Shown: positions 17,314 through 24,995 of the stretch, piece by piece
Layout: each line of letters begins with the position of its first letter
How positions within the stretch are numbered: the stretch's first letter is position 1
Source of the DNA: Breznakiella homolactica
GTDB taxonomy: Bacteria > Spirochaetota > Spirochaetia > Treponematales > Breznakiellaceae
Direction: 5' to 3'
DNA length: 64,000 nt
NCBI RefSeq assembly: GCF_016616095.2
Contig: NZ_CP067089.2
Span: forward strand, 310,001 to 374,000
Made by a program: the position numbers and the translations under genes
The notes under the pieces: model-generated
The model's database searches: none
Told to the model about the DNA's origin: nothing
What the model saw: the letters and a program-made list of their open reading frames with translations, nothing else

Positions 17314-17865
17314 TTGAAATATTGTATAAATAATTTGATAGACTATGGTGCAGTAAATATATTAATAAATGAAGATTTTAATATTAATAAATATAAAGAT
17401 GATGAATCAATGGTTGTGATAAAAGGAACAGGTGTTTCATTAAAGAATATTTCAAAAATAGGAGTTGAATTGTTGCGAAAAACAGATTCAAGCTATTATG
17501 GATTATTAGGCTTTGAATATTATCCACATAATAATAATGAACTTATTGTTATGATATGTTATGTAGAAAAATTATTTGAAATTTATGATGAAAATATGTT
17601 AGGGAATAATGAAAAAATATTCGTTGGATTGACATCAGAATACGTAAGAGGAATTAAAAATAGTATAGAAAAAATTAAGAATGATATGAATTTATTTTCA
17701 GGAAAAATAGTAATCAATGTAGCAGCACAATCCCTTATTGGAACAAGTCCTCATATATATTCAAAGATACTTTATATTTTACTGAGAATTGCAAAAAACG
17801 ATAAAGAAGAATATCGTAATAATGAGTTGCAGGATATAATAATAAATCAACATCTGATGGATTAA
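17314..17865 (+). CDS. Hypothetical protein, cassette 2
   Basis: This 183-aa protein starts at TTG 17314 with a strong AGGAGGG ribosome site. It is AT-rich, Ile/Asn/Lys-heavy and without signal peptide or known motif. It has an alternating beta pattern (ELIVMICYVEKLFEI, GKIVINVAAQSLIG). It is the only convincing gene of the second cassette. Unrecognised, as is typical for chromosomal integron cargo. Confidence 0.55.
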   Translation: MKYCINNLIDYGAVNILINEDFNINKYKDDESMVVIKGTGVSLKNISKIGVELLRKTDSSYYGLLGFEYYPHNNNELIVMICYVEKLFEIYDENMLGNNEKIFVGLTSEYVRGIKNSIEKIKNDMNLFSGKIVINVAAQSLIGTSPHIYSKILYILLRIAKNDKEEYRNNELQDIIINQHLMD

Positions 17866-18178
17866 CCTATTTAAAGGGTATTTATTCTGACTTTGTTTTT
17901 TGGGAGGAGTTCGATATCCAGAAGCTGCTAAAATATTGAAACATTCTTTTTTTGAGAAAGACGGGAAACGCATTAGATATAGTATCTGAGATACATTTTA
18001 AGAAAGATAATTAGAATCATAGCTAAAGGAAAAATATAACTGGAAAAGGCTGCAAGAAGTAATAAATGATGCGATGTAGCGTCGTATTCACTATCGTATA
18101 AGAATTGACTAAGCAACATTTTCAGCTCTGGCTCCGCCGTACGGGCTTGGCGTAATGTGAGATTTCGAGGGCACGATC
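17866..18178 (+). other. Non-coding 3' part of cassette 2
   Basis: No complete gene. A short open stretch without a start (GGVRYPEAAKILKHSFFEKD then RIRYSI and stop) may be a remnant tail. Near its end TCGAGGGC (18165-18172) complements GCCCTCGA at 17023-17030. This extends the terminal complementarity of the cassette beyond the R boxes. Confidence 0.4.
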
Positions 18179-18351
18179 GCCTAACAGCGTGTATCCGCGG
18201 ACGCTCACTACGTTCGCTGGCCTTCGTTCGCCTAGGTCAGTCGCTGTCGCTCTTTCCCACGCCTCACTTCGGCACATTGGACAGCAGCGGCCTTGCTTCG
18301 CAAGTCCTTATTAGCTGCTGTCCAACGTCGGATACACGCGGAACGTTAGCT
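18179..18351 (+). other. attC-like site 2
   Basis: R'' GCCTAAC (18179-18185), L'' GTGTATCCG (18189-18197), L' CGGATACAC (18329-18337), R' position GTTAGCT (18345-18351, one position off GTTRRRY). Total 173 bp. The interior shares blocks with site 1 (CCTAGGTCAG, TTCCCACGCC, CAAGTCCTTATT) and folds on itself, for example GGACAGCAGC with GCTGCTGTCC. Confidence 0.85.
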
Positions 18352-18381
18352 GCAATAAGCAACATTTGGAGAAAATATTTT

Positions 18382-19701
18382 ATGGAATATGATTATTCAC
18401 TCGAAGAACAAAAAGAGAAAATTGCTATTAGTAAAACAAAAGATTATTTTGAAGAAGTTTATTTGTCATATCAACATAAAAATTATCGCTCATGCATTGT
18501 GATGTTATGGTCGGTAATTGTATGTGATATAATATATAAATTACAAGAACTTGAATCTTTATATAATGACTTGAATGCAAAAGAAATATTGATTGAATAT
18601 AATAAACAATATTCTGATAAATCTAAATCAAGCGAATGGGAGAAAAAATTAGTTGAAAATGTATTTAATAAAACCTTGTTGATCGATTTTGGAACAATGG
18701 AAACAATAAAACATATTCAGCAATATAGACATATTTCTGCTCATCCAGTGTTAGAAACTAATTATGAATTATATGTTCCAAATAAAGATTTATGCAGAGG
18801 TCTTATTATTTCTGCGCTAAATGGTATTCTTATTAAACCGGCATTTTTTACAAAAAAAATATTTGATGACTTTCTTGCCGATATTAGTATCAACAAACAA
18901 GTTTTAATTTCACAAGAACAAATTAGTAAATATCTTGAAGCAAAATATTTAAAATATTTAGACAAGACAGTACTGTTAAGTTTTGTTAAATCTTTGTGGA
19001 AATTGGTTTTTAAAGTCGATAATGACGAGTGTAATGAAAATAGATCTATAAATAGAAGAGTCTTAGATATTCTTGTAGCAAAAAACATCAATGAAATTGA
19101 ATTTGATATAAAAAAAGAACAAAAATATTATTCAGAGAATATTAGTGTAAATAATGCAAAAATAACATCTTCTCTTTATCTTTTTTTGTTTCAGTTTCCT
19201 TCATTATATAAACTGCTGAGAGAAGATGCACAGGTATTGATCAAAGGTAAAAGAGAGGCTTATGCTCATACTTTATTAACTGCAAGATTTTTATATGACA
19301 GTTGGGACGATTTTGAAAAGGAATTGATGCAGAGTATAAGTGATATAAAAACTTTAACAAAAATCGATGATGTTTTGGATTTTGACATGGAGAAGATTAG
19401 AGAAATTTACTGTAGAAATAAAGTAGAAAATATTTTATATAAAGTTTTTATCGAACGACTAAGTATTTCTAGTAATTTTAATTCTGCAGATAGCAATTTT
19501 ACAAAATATATTGAACCATATATTGCAGAAATGAATTTAGATATTTTATTACTTCTTATTGAAGGCATTGAGAAGAATAATCAAGTTTATTCTAGAGGAA
19601 GAGCTAAGCATGACCATAAGCAAATTAAAGATAGGATTATTGAATTAAAGCCAGATCAAAATTTTGATAATTATGAATGCTTTAATATAGCTTTTTCTTG
19701 A
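18382..19701 (+). CDS. HEPN-like protein, cassette 3
   Basis: This 439-aa, very AT-rich protein starts at ATG 18382 (GGAG 11 bp upstream). An in-frame extension to 18157 is rejected because it would translate the attC site. Near residues 110-125 it has QQYRHISAHPV, which fits the R-(N/D/H)-x(n)-H signature of HEPN ribonucleases. The helix before it (NYRSCIVMLWSVIVCDIIYKL) fits the first HEPN helix. The remaining 300 residues are helical and unrecognised (INEIEFDIKKEQKYY, AYAHTLLTARFLYDSWDDFE). A role in defence or stress is possible but unproven. Confidence 0.55.
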   Translation: MEYDYSLEEQKEKIAISKTKDYFEEVYLSYQHKNYRSCIVMLWSVIVCDIIYKLQELESLYNDLNAKEILIEYNKQYSDKSKSSEWEKKLVENVFNKTLLIDFGTMETIKHIQQYRHISAHPVLETNYELYVPNKDLCRGLIISALNGILIKPAFFTKKIFDDFLADISINKQVLISQEQISKYLEAKYLKYLDKTVLLSFVKSLWKLVFKVDNDECNENRSINRRVLDILVAKNINEIEFDIKKEQKYYSENISVNNAKITSSLYLFLFQFPSLYKLLREDAQVLIKGKREAYAHTLLTARFLYDSWDDFEKELMQSISDIKTLTKIDDVLDFDMEKIREIYCRNKVENILYKVFIERLSISSNFNSADSNFTKYIEPYIAEMNLDILLLLIEGIEKNNQVYSRGRAKHDHKQIKDRIIELKPDQNFDNYECFNIAFS

Positions 19702-19716
19702 TAATCTGCTTACTGC

Positions 19717-19933
19717 AGCTAACAGCGTGTATCCGCGGACGCGCACTTCGTGCGCTGGCCTACGTTCGGCTAGGTCACGTTCTTTCCCACGCGCTCACTT
19801 GGCAACTTTGTTGCCTTGCACATTGGCCAGCAGCGGCCTTGCGCGTAAACTTTGTTTACGACGCAAGTTCCTCATTAGCTGCTGGCCATACGTCGTAACC
19901 GCCGGAGGCGGTTAGACACCCGGGACGTTAAGC
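19717..19933 (+). other. attC-like site 3, with a hairpin inserted in the L' box
   Basis: R'' region AGCTAAC (19717-19723), L'' GTGTATCCG (19727-19735), R' GTTAAGC (19927-19933). Total 217 bp. The L' box is split: ACGTCG, then a perfect hairpin TAACCGCC-GGA-GGCGGTTA (19896-19914), then GACACCCGGGACGTTA. The rest matches sites 1 and 2. AGTTCCTCATTAGC and CGTAAACTTTGTTTACG are further internal hairpins. Confidence 0.8.
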
Positions 19934-19966
19934 GCAATTGGGTGAAAACACATAACAGGTGAATAA

Positions 19967-21019
19967 ATGAAAAGAACTGTTTTATTACTATTAATATTTA
20001 CGAGCATAAAATTATTTGCATCAAGCATACCTGAAAAGGAGAAAAAAGATGATTTACATCAATATTTCGATAAATATATTATTGGTGATATGCCAAAAGA
20101 GATTAGAAGCGAGAATCTTAGAAAAGAATATAATGTTCTTGGAAATGGACTTTTTCGCATTGATTGGACTATGAGTTATAGTGATGGAAGGCAAGTTAAG
20201 CGAAGCCTTATCTGTTATAATGAATATTATAATAATACGATTATATCGGATTTTAAATTAAATGAAACAATTGAAATATTGGATGTTACTTCCAATCCTT
20301 CAATGAAGGATATACAATTTACTATTGTAAAAGAAGAAAACCGAATAATAATAGAATATAAATATTTGTTAGAAATTAATAATGAGAACAATCGTGGGTA
20401 TGATACTCATAAGGTTTTATTATTATTTGATGAGTTTACTAAAAAACTTAAGAGGTATCAAATAACTTCTCAATATCCCATAGGGAAATATTATACACCA
20501 ATAGCCGGTGAAACAGAGATTACTGAAAAAAAAGAATATGAATATTGTTATAATAACGAAGGGAGATTGGATAAAATATATTTAATAATTGGGGAAAATA
20601 AGATAGAAATAAAAAGTTATTATTATGATGGTGAATTAAGATTACTTGTGAAACCTTATTTTAATGATTTAGAACTTCCAACATTGGAGGAAATAGTAAT
20701 ATATGATAATAAAACATTAAAATATCATGTTCAATTAAGACCATTAGACATCAGACCAGGTCCAATATCGCCTCAGGATGTTCAAACGCGGGATAATCAA
20801 CACTACTATACACTATTTGAATTTGATATTAATGGAAATGAAATAAAGCAAATAAAATATTATGGAAAGAATGAACTTTATCCTCGTGATAATGAAATGG
20901 AAATATTTAATACAAAAATACTTGGAATAGATGACTTTTTGAACTGGAGTCATATCATTATTGATCATGAAAATGATCCAGAAAATTCTGAAGAAATTAT
21001 TAGAACGATTATATACTAA
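19967..21019 (+). CDS. Secreted protein of unknown function, cassette 4
   Basis: This 350-aa protein has a signal peptide (MKRTVLLLLIFTSIKLFAS). The mature part is AT-rich, charged and probably beta-rich, with many Tyr/Asn/Ile residues (YYTPIAGETEITEKKEYEY). No domain is recognised. The cassette start is at 19928, only 39 bp before the ATG. Confidence 0.55.
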   Translation: MKRTVLLLLIFTSIKLFASSIPEKEKKDDLHQYFDKYIIGDMPKEIRSENLRKEYNVLGNGLFRIDWTMSYSDGRQVKRSLICYNEYYNNTIISDFKLNETIEILDVTSNPSMKDIQFTIVKEENRIIIEYKYLLEINNENNRGYDTHKVLLLFDEFTKKLKRYQITSQYPIGKYYTPIAGETEITEKKEYEYCYNNEGRLDKIYLIIGENKIEIKSYYYDGELRLLVKPYFNDLELPTLEEIVIYDNKTLKYHVQLRPLDIRPGPISPQDVQTRDNQHYYTLFEFDINGNEIKQIKYYGKNELYPRDNEMEIFNTKILGIDDFLNWSHIIIDHENDPENSEEIIRTIIY

Positions 21020-21036
21020 GAACGCGACCCAACTGC

Positions 21037-21057
21037 GCCTAACAGCGGATATCCGCG
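21037..21057 (+). other. Truncated attC-like site 4
   Basis: R'' GCCTAAC (21037-21043) with the usual AACAGCG start is followed by the palindrome GCGGATATCCGC (21046-21057) and then by unrelated sequence. The right half with L' and R' is missing. The upstream bases CCCAACTGCGCCTAAC still complement the start of cassette 4. The toxin-antitoxin promoter starts 20 bp later, so its arrival may have removed the right half. Confidence 0.7.
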
Positions 21058-21077
21058 CCAACCATCTAAAATCCCCC

Positions 21078-21114
21078 TTGACTTGGTATATACCATGATA
21101 TATATTATATCATG
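21078..21114 (+). promoter_or_regulatory. Promoter and operators of the second toxin-antitoxin operon
   Basis: TTGACT (21078-21083), 17 bp, TATATT (21101-21106), then ATG at 21112. The palindrome TGGTATATACCA (21084-21095) fills the spacer. A second one, CATGATATA/TATATCATG (21094-21102 and 21106-21114), covers the -10 box and start codon. Leaderless and autoregulated by appearance. Confidence 0.8.
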
Positions 21115-21357
21115 AGGATACAAACCATGCAAACAGCGAAACTATTTACCAATGGACGGAGCCAGGCCGTACGGCTGCCCAAGGATTACCAGTTTAACGG
21201 AGAAGATGTCTACATTCAGAAAGTAGGGGACGCGGTCATCCTTTTTCCCAAGGACAAAGACTGGGAAATCTTTCTCGACGGGCTGAACAGTTTTTCCGAC
21301 GACTTCCTGTCGGAGGGCCGCGACCAGAGGACTGAGGGCGAACGGGAGACCCTGTAA
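21112..21357 (+). CDS. vapB: Antitoxin of a VapBC-type pair (AbrB/SpoVT type)
   Basis: This protein is 81 aa from ATG 21112 or 76 aa from ATG 21127. MQTAKLFTNGRSQAVRLPKD is the standard swapped-hairpin (AbrB-like) VapB/VagC N-terminus. The acidic C-terminus (SFSDDFLSEGRDQ) would bind the toxin. The predicted transcription start coincides with 21112, which favours that start. It overlaps the toxin gene by one base (TAATG). Confidence 0.9.
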   Translation: MRIQTMQTAKLFTNGRSQAVRLPKDYQFNGEDVYIQKVGDAVILFPKDKDWEIFLDGLNSFSDDFLSEGRDQRTEGERETL

Positions 21358-21752
21358 TGTACCTCCTGGATACGAACATCTGCATATATATTATCAAGGA
21401 ACAGCCCGAAGCGGTCCTGAAAAACCTCAGGAAAAAGCGCTCCAAGGGTATGGCCATTTCTTCAATCACCCTGGCGGAACTGGAATACGGTGTAGAAAAC
21501 AGCAAATACCCGGAAAAGAATAAAATTGCCCTGATTAAGTTTCTTTCAATAATATCCATTCTGCCTTTTGACGCCAAAGCGGCGGAGGCCTATGGAAAGA
21601 TTAAGGCCGATTTAAAACGGAGGGGCTGTATCATCAGACCGCTGGATATACTGATAGCCGCCCACGCCAAATCGGAGGATCTGATACTGGTAACCAATAA
21701 CAGTAAAGAATTTGAGCGGGTAGAGGATTTAAAAATAGAAAACTGGGTGTAA
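21357..21752 (+). CDS. vapC: PIN-domain ribonuclease toxin, VapC family
   Basis: This 131-aa PIN domain has Asp5 (LLDTNICIYI), Glu41 (LAELEYGV), Asp97 (PLDILIAAHA) and a TNNSKEFERV C-terminal loop, all expected of an active VapC. It is a different subfamily from the toxin at 1779; its relatives cleave initiator tRNA. It lies directly behind the truncated end of cassette array A, a place where such modules often stabilise arrays. Confidence 0.9.
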   Translation: MYLLDTNICIYIIKEQPEAVLKNLRKKRSKGMAISSITLAELEYGVENSKYPEKNKIALIKFLSIISILPFDAKAAEAYGKIKADLKRRGCIIRPLDILIAAHAKSEDLILVTNNSKEFERVEDLKIENWV

Positions 21753-22162
21753 CTACGCCCTTGTTTATCAGCCGGTTCTCTCTCCCTCCTCTTCTTCAAA
21801 CCCAAGAACCCTCCCGGCAGTACGGCGGCAGACCGGCCCGGTCCTCATGGTTCCACAATACCATCCCGTCCCCCTGATTTCCAATAACCGCAATTAATAA
21901 ATCTATCCCAGACGGCCCCTAATTCCTCCCCACCCGCAAGGGACCCGTACCGTACCCGAAACGTACCTCTTCCCCGTAAACGGCCGCGCGGCGGCCGGGA
22001 AGTACGGTTTTGCCGCGTTTTTAATAATTGCCGTTATATGACAGGGCCCGGAGAAATAGGATAGGCTGGTCCGGCGGCAGAAATAAAAGAAGGGGAGGCG
22101 GCATGGTGTTCCGATAGTCTGAAAACAAACCGAAACAGGCCGATGGGGCCTGCTTCCCGTAC
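21753..22162. other. Gene-free stretch
   Basis: About 410 bp without a supportable gene. There is a GC-rich inverted patch (ACGGCCGCGCGGCGGCCGGG near 21979) and a run of C-rich sequence. I see no promoter, RNA or repeat I can name. Confidence 0.4.
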
Positions 22163-22525
22163 TTACGTGGCGTACCGCAATCCCCATTTCAGCATTTCAT
22201 AAAAAATGGGGAACAGGTTCCGGCCCTTCTCCGTGAGGGAGTACTCCACATGGGGCGGGATTTCGTTAAACTGCTCCCGGTGGATGAGGCCGTCCGCCTC
22301 CAGCTCCCGCAGGGTATTGGTAAGCATGGTGTTGGTGATCCCCGGCACTTCCTTTTTTAGTTTGCCGAACCGGATGGTATCGTTCAGGCTCATGGCGTAA
22401 ATAATCTGGTTTTTCCACTTTCCCTGGAGCATGAGAAGCAGGCCGGATACGGGACAGTTCCCGGACTCCGTGGCGCTGTTCGAAGCGATCTTTACGTATT
22501 CCTCAAAGGTGACCCGCTCTTTCAT
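22163..22525 (-). CDS. HxlR-family transcriptional regulator
   Basis: This 120-aa winged-helix protein has CPVSGLLLMLQGKWKNQIIY (about 23-42) and TNTLRELEADGLIHREQF (about 70-87), followed by PPHVEYSLTEKG, the canonical HxlR pattern. The Cys before PVSG may be the redox sensor found in several HxlR members. It is divergent from the flavin reductase gene at 22691, whose promoter it probably controls. A broken close copy lies at 60302-60508. Confidence 0.9.
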   Translation of the reverse strand: MKERVTFEEYVKIASNSATESGNCPVSGLLLMLQGKWKNQIIYAMSLNDTIRFGKLKKEVPGITNTMLTNTLRELEADGLIHREQFNEIPPHVEYSLTEKGRNLFPIFYEMLKWGLRYAT

Positions 22526-22600
22526 TGTTATCCTCCCCCGCGGTACAGTATATCATACTATGTAAGAATAAACTGCGTACTTGATTTATTATTAAGATAA

Positions 22601-22617
22601 GGTATATTAAATATACC
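22601..22617. promoter_or_regulatory. Palindrome in the divergent HxlR / reductase intergenic region
   Basis: GGTATAT (22601-22607), spacer TAA, ATATACC (22611-22617). Perfect 7-bp arms between the two divergent starts make it a candidate HxlR operator. Confidence 0.55.
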
Positions 22618-22690
22618 ATAACAAGTCAACCGGTTCACGGCGGGCGTAAACGTTACTGGCTTAAACACTTTACACCATTTGGAGGAAAAA

Positions 22691-23200
22691 ATGGGCAAAA
22701 AGATTCTTGTTATCACCGCAAGCCCCAACAGGGAAGGCAACAGCGCCAAGATGGCCGACGCGTTTATCCGCGGCGCGACGGAGGCGGGGCACAGCGTCAC
22801 CAAATTCGAGACGGCCTTTAAAAACATGCGGGGCTTTACCGCGGCGCCGGAACCGGATGATTTCAGCGAACTGGCCCCGCTGCTGAGCGGCGCCGATGTT
22901 GTGGCCCTCGCCAGCCCCCTGTACTGGTACTCCTTTCCCGCTCAGCTCAAGGCCGTGGTGGACCAGCTGGATTACAGTGAAAACAGCCCCATGACGAAAA
23001 AGGAGAGCTATTTCTTTGTCAGCGGCGGGGACGGAAACGAAGAGACCTTCAAACCAATCGGCGCCTTATACAGCGCCATAACCGAATACATGGTTTGGAA
23101 GGACAGGGGAGTCCTGCAGGCCCGCGGCCTGGATGACGCCGGGGCGATTGAGAAATCGGGTCTGCTGGAAGAGGCCGGGAAACTGGGCAAAGCGGTCTAA
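22691..23200 (+). CDS. NADPH-dependent FMN reductase / flavodoxin-like oxidoreductase
   Basis: This 169-aa protein starts with the flavodoxin-fold strand and phosphate loop KILVITASPNREGNSAKMAD. ALASPLYWYSFPAQLKAVVDQL near residues 78-97 is the second flavin-binding loop. This fits the iron-sulfur flavoprotein/WrbA-like NADPH-dependent FMN reductases. GGAGG lies six bases before ATG 22691. It pairs with the divergent HxlR regulator, a common quinone or aldehyde stress arrangement. Confidence 0.85.
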   Translation: MGKKILVITASPNREGNSAKMADAFIRGATEAGHSVTKFETAFKNMRGFTAAPEPDDFSELAPLLSGADVVALASPLYWYSFPAQLKAVVDQLDYSENSPMTKKESYFFVSGGDGNEETFKPIGALYSAITEYMVWKDRGVLQARGLDDAGAIEKSGLLEEAGKLGKAV

Positions 23201-23244
23201 CCCCGCCTGGGATACGTTTTTTATCTGTAAATAAAATTGAGGGC

Positions 23245-23280
23245 AAACGCCGTCCGCAAAACGCGGGGCGGCGTTTGTCT
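23245..23280 (+). terminator. Terminator of the FMN reductase gene
   Basis: AAACGCCGTCCGC (23245-23257) pairs with GCGGGGCGGCGTTT (23263-23276), followed by TTTGTCTC. A near copy (60530-60566) follows the HxlR remnant. Confidence 0.65.
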
Positions 23281-23422
23281 CTCGCCGCTTACGTTAGCCG
23301 AAGAGTTCCTTTGCCTTGGCCGCTCCGTTACAAACCATTCAGAAAATCAAGTACACGTTAGGATATACCGCTTTCAATCCGGGATAAATCAAATCTATCC
23401 GTTATTACGCTTGACATATTAG

Positions 23423-23608
23423 GCCGTTCTGCTCACCTGCACCTACTGGACGACCCACAGCCGGCTGGAAGAAAGCATAGGGAAGAAGGGGGATTTCCTC
23501 GGGTGTCTCTGGGGGATTATCTATCCTCTGCTGACGGATACGGGGAAAAAGCAGTACAACGCGGTAAAGAAAACGTTCCCCCATGCAAACCTTTCCGGCC
23601 GGGAATGA
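23423..23608 (+). pseudogene. C-terminal remnant of an unidentified protein
   Basis: An open frame without a start codon, preceded by TAG, encodes AVLLTCTYWTTHSRLEESIG, then GDFLGCLWGIIYPLL, and ends NLSGRE plus TGA at 23606-23608. Codon use is normal. It looks like the tail of an enzyme but I cannot place the family. The stretch 23281-23422 shows nothing recognisable. Confidence 0.4.
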
Positions 23609-23672
23609 GGCCGGGATTTGAGGACGGCTGAATGGCCTGCCGCCGGGTAAAAACCTGACCACAGGTTTTCCG

Positions 23673-23707
23673 CTTTCCTTTGCAATCCCCGGCGGGTGTG
23701 ATATACT
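23673..23707 (+). promoter_or_regulatory. Dispersed promoter repeat, copy D
   Basis: TTGCAA (23680-23685), 16 bp, extended -10 with TATACT (23702-23707), and ATG 6 bp later at 23714. Identical in layout to copies A, B, C and E, and closest to copy B downstream of the ATG. Confidence 0.7.
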
Positions 23708-23713
23708 TTTTTC

Positions 23714-23872
23714 ATGGAAATGAGCCTCCGCAGAGCAGGAGGCTCGTCCGCAAGGAAATTTATTATACCGGGCTTTCGGAATAAAGCTCACCAAAGACAT
23801 GCATCCGTATGAGCTTGAGGAACGGTACCGCTATAGTTATGGTGATGTGAAGTTTTTTTGAATAGAGAATTC
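23714..23872 (+). pseudogene. Degenerate radC-like copy
   Basis: After the promoter, the text of the radC-like gene is present in pieces. GGAATAAAGCTCACCAAAGA (from 23779) matches codons 2 onward of the intact gene. TATGAGCTTGAGGAACGGTA (from 23808) matches its codons for YELEERY. GTGAAGTTTTTTTGAATAGA matches its 3' flank. Most of the gene, including the JAMM site, is deleted. The next gene may now use this promoter. Confidence 0.7.
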
Positions 23873-24433
23873 CTTTTCTGTATCGAAACAATGGAGAGCA
23901 TTAACCGAACAATGATGGGAAAGAATGGTTTTATAATTATCCTAAGAATATTTTTCTTGATAGCAATATCTTTTCATTGTTATGCCAGAGGGAATGCTGA
24001 AAAATATGATAATGAAATAATACGGATTGATACAACCCTTCGCAATGCTGAGGATAAATCTGCGGAAATACTTCTTAATACAAAAGCCGGATGTTCTGAA
24101 ACTGGGTTTGTAATCAAAGAAGCTTTTTACGATGATAAGAACGCGATAAACAGCATATTTAAAATCAACTCGCTCGAAGAGTTGATGTCAATAACAGAAA
24201 GATATTTCGATTTGTCGGCTTTTAATGTAAATGCATTTCCGGATAATTTTTGGAATGACTATTTATTGGTTTTTATTTTACAGAATCATACCGTGGGCAC
24301 TGCTTTCAAAAACGAGAGAATAGAACAGAATAATGACAAGTATTTCCTTGTCATTGAGCAGTGGCATAAACGTGATGCGCCTCTTGCGGCGTGTCTTGAG
24401 ACTGTTTTATATCTTTTAAAGATTCCGAAGTGA
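23858..24433 (+). CDS. Putative exported protein of unknown function
   Basis: Up to 191 aa. The start is uncertain: TTG 23858, ATG 23891 or ATG 23912. Starting at 23912 places the hydrophobic segment FIIILRIFFLIAISFHCYA right at the N-terminus, giving a signal peptide or spirochaete-type lipoprotein signal (Cys before YARGN). The outer part is acidic and unrecognised. It is followed by two further unknown genes in close order. Confidence 0.5.
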   Translation: MNREFLFCIETMESINRTMMGKNGFIIILRIFFLIAISFHCYARGNAEKYDNEIIRIDTTLRNAEDKSAEILLNTKAGCSETGFVIKEAFYDDKNAINSIFKINSLEELMSITERYFDLSAFNVNAFPDNFWNDYLLVFILQNHTVGTAFKNERIEQNNDKYFLVIEQWHKRDAPLAACLETVLYLLKIPK

Positions 24434-24440
24434 AACTATA

Positions 24441-24995
24441 ATGATGGAAATAACGTTAGACAATTATCAATTAGAAATGTTTACTGATGATTTATTTGAC
24501 CCAAAATCAGCGGATAATGTTAAGAACTATGACGCTGTTTATTACTCGGAAAATTCTGACTATATTTCTTCAAAACATGCCCTCGTGATAAAAAAAGATG
24601 ATGATGTTCTCAAAAGCGCGATACTGTTATGCAGCGGCGGAGGGACCGGCGTACATGATAAATCATATCGCATTGCCGACAAAACTATATATATGTGCGG
24701 CGGCAATTCGTTGTTCTCATTGTCATTACCAGAACTTTCCTTGAACTGGGTAAAAGAAGTTGATTGGGCAACCGCCTTTAGAATTTTTGAATTGAGTGGT
24801 GATTTTCTTATCCATGGCGAGTTGTCAATTTCAAGGATCACTAAAAAAGGAGAAATCATCTGGCAGCAGTCCGGTTCTGATATCTTTGTTAATCTTGACG
24901 GCCGCGATTGCTGCTATATAAGGAAGAATATTATTTATGCTGAGAGTTTTGACGAAAGGAAGTATAAGTTTGATTTTGATGGAAATATTTTATGA
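24441..24995 (+). CDS. Hypothetical cytoplasmic protein, possible immunity-type
   Basis: This 184-aa protein has no signal peptide and appears beta-rich: ALVIKKDDDVLKSAILLCSG, IADKTIYMCGGNSLFSLSLP, ITKKGEIIWQQSGSDIFVNL. The repeated strand-turn pattern resembles a partial propeller, as in several polymorphic-toxin immunity proteins. That is only a resemblance. It overlaps the next gene by ATGA, so the two are translated together. Confidence 0.5.
   Translation: MMEITLDNYQLEMFTDDLFDPKSADNVKNYDAVYYSENSDYISSKHALVIKKDDDVLKSAILLCSGGGTGVHDKSYRIADKTIYMCGGNSLFSLSLPELSLNWVKEVDWATAFRIFELSGDFLIHGELSISRITKKGEIIWQQSGSDIFVNLDGRDCCYIRKNIIYAESFDERKYKFDFDGNIL

Larger units (their letters stand above)
14617..21057 (+). 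mobile_element. Integron-type gene cassette array A (no integrase)
   Basis: Four cassettes in head-to-tail order, each with a + strand main gene and an attC-like palindrome at its 3' side. The diagnostic sign is that each cassette start is complementary to its own R'' region: 14617-14632 against 16842-16857 (15 of 16), 17011-17019 against 18177-18185 (9 of 9), 18345-18354 against 19714-19723 (10 of 10), and 19927-19942 against 21028-21043 (14 of 16). That is expected if each cassette existed as a circle. The genes are much more AT-rich than their surroundings. No tyrosine recombinase is present in the window. Confidence 0.85.

Noticed and set aside
18157..18381. N-terminal extension of the HEPN-like gene
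   Set aside because: It would translate attC-like site 2; the ATG at 18382 inside the cassette is the natural start.
23288..23370. GTTAGCC (23292) and GTTAGGA (23357), resembling R' boxes
   Set aside because: No L' box, no palindrome and no matching R'' partner nearby; chance matches to a seven-base degenerate motif.
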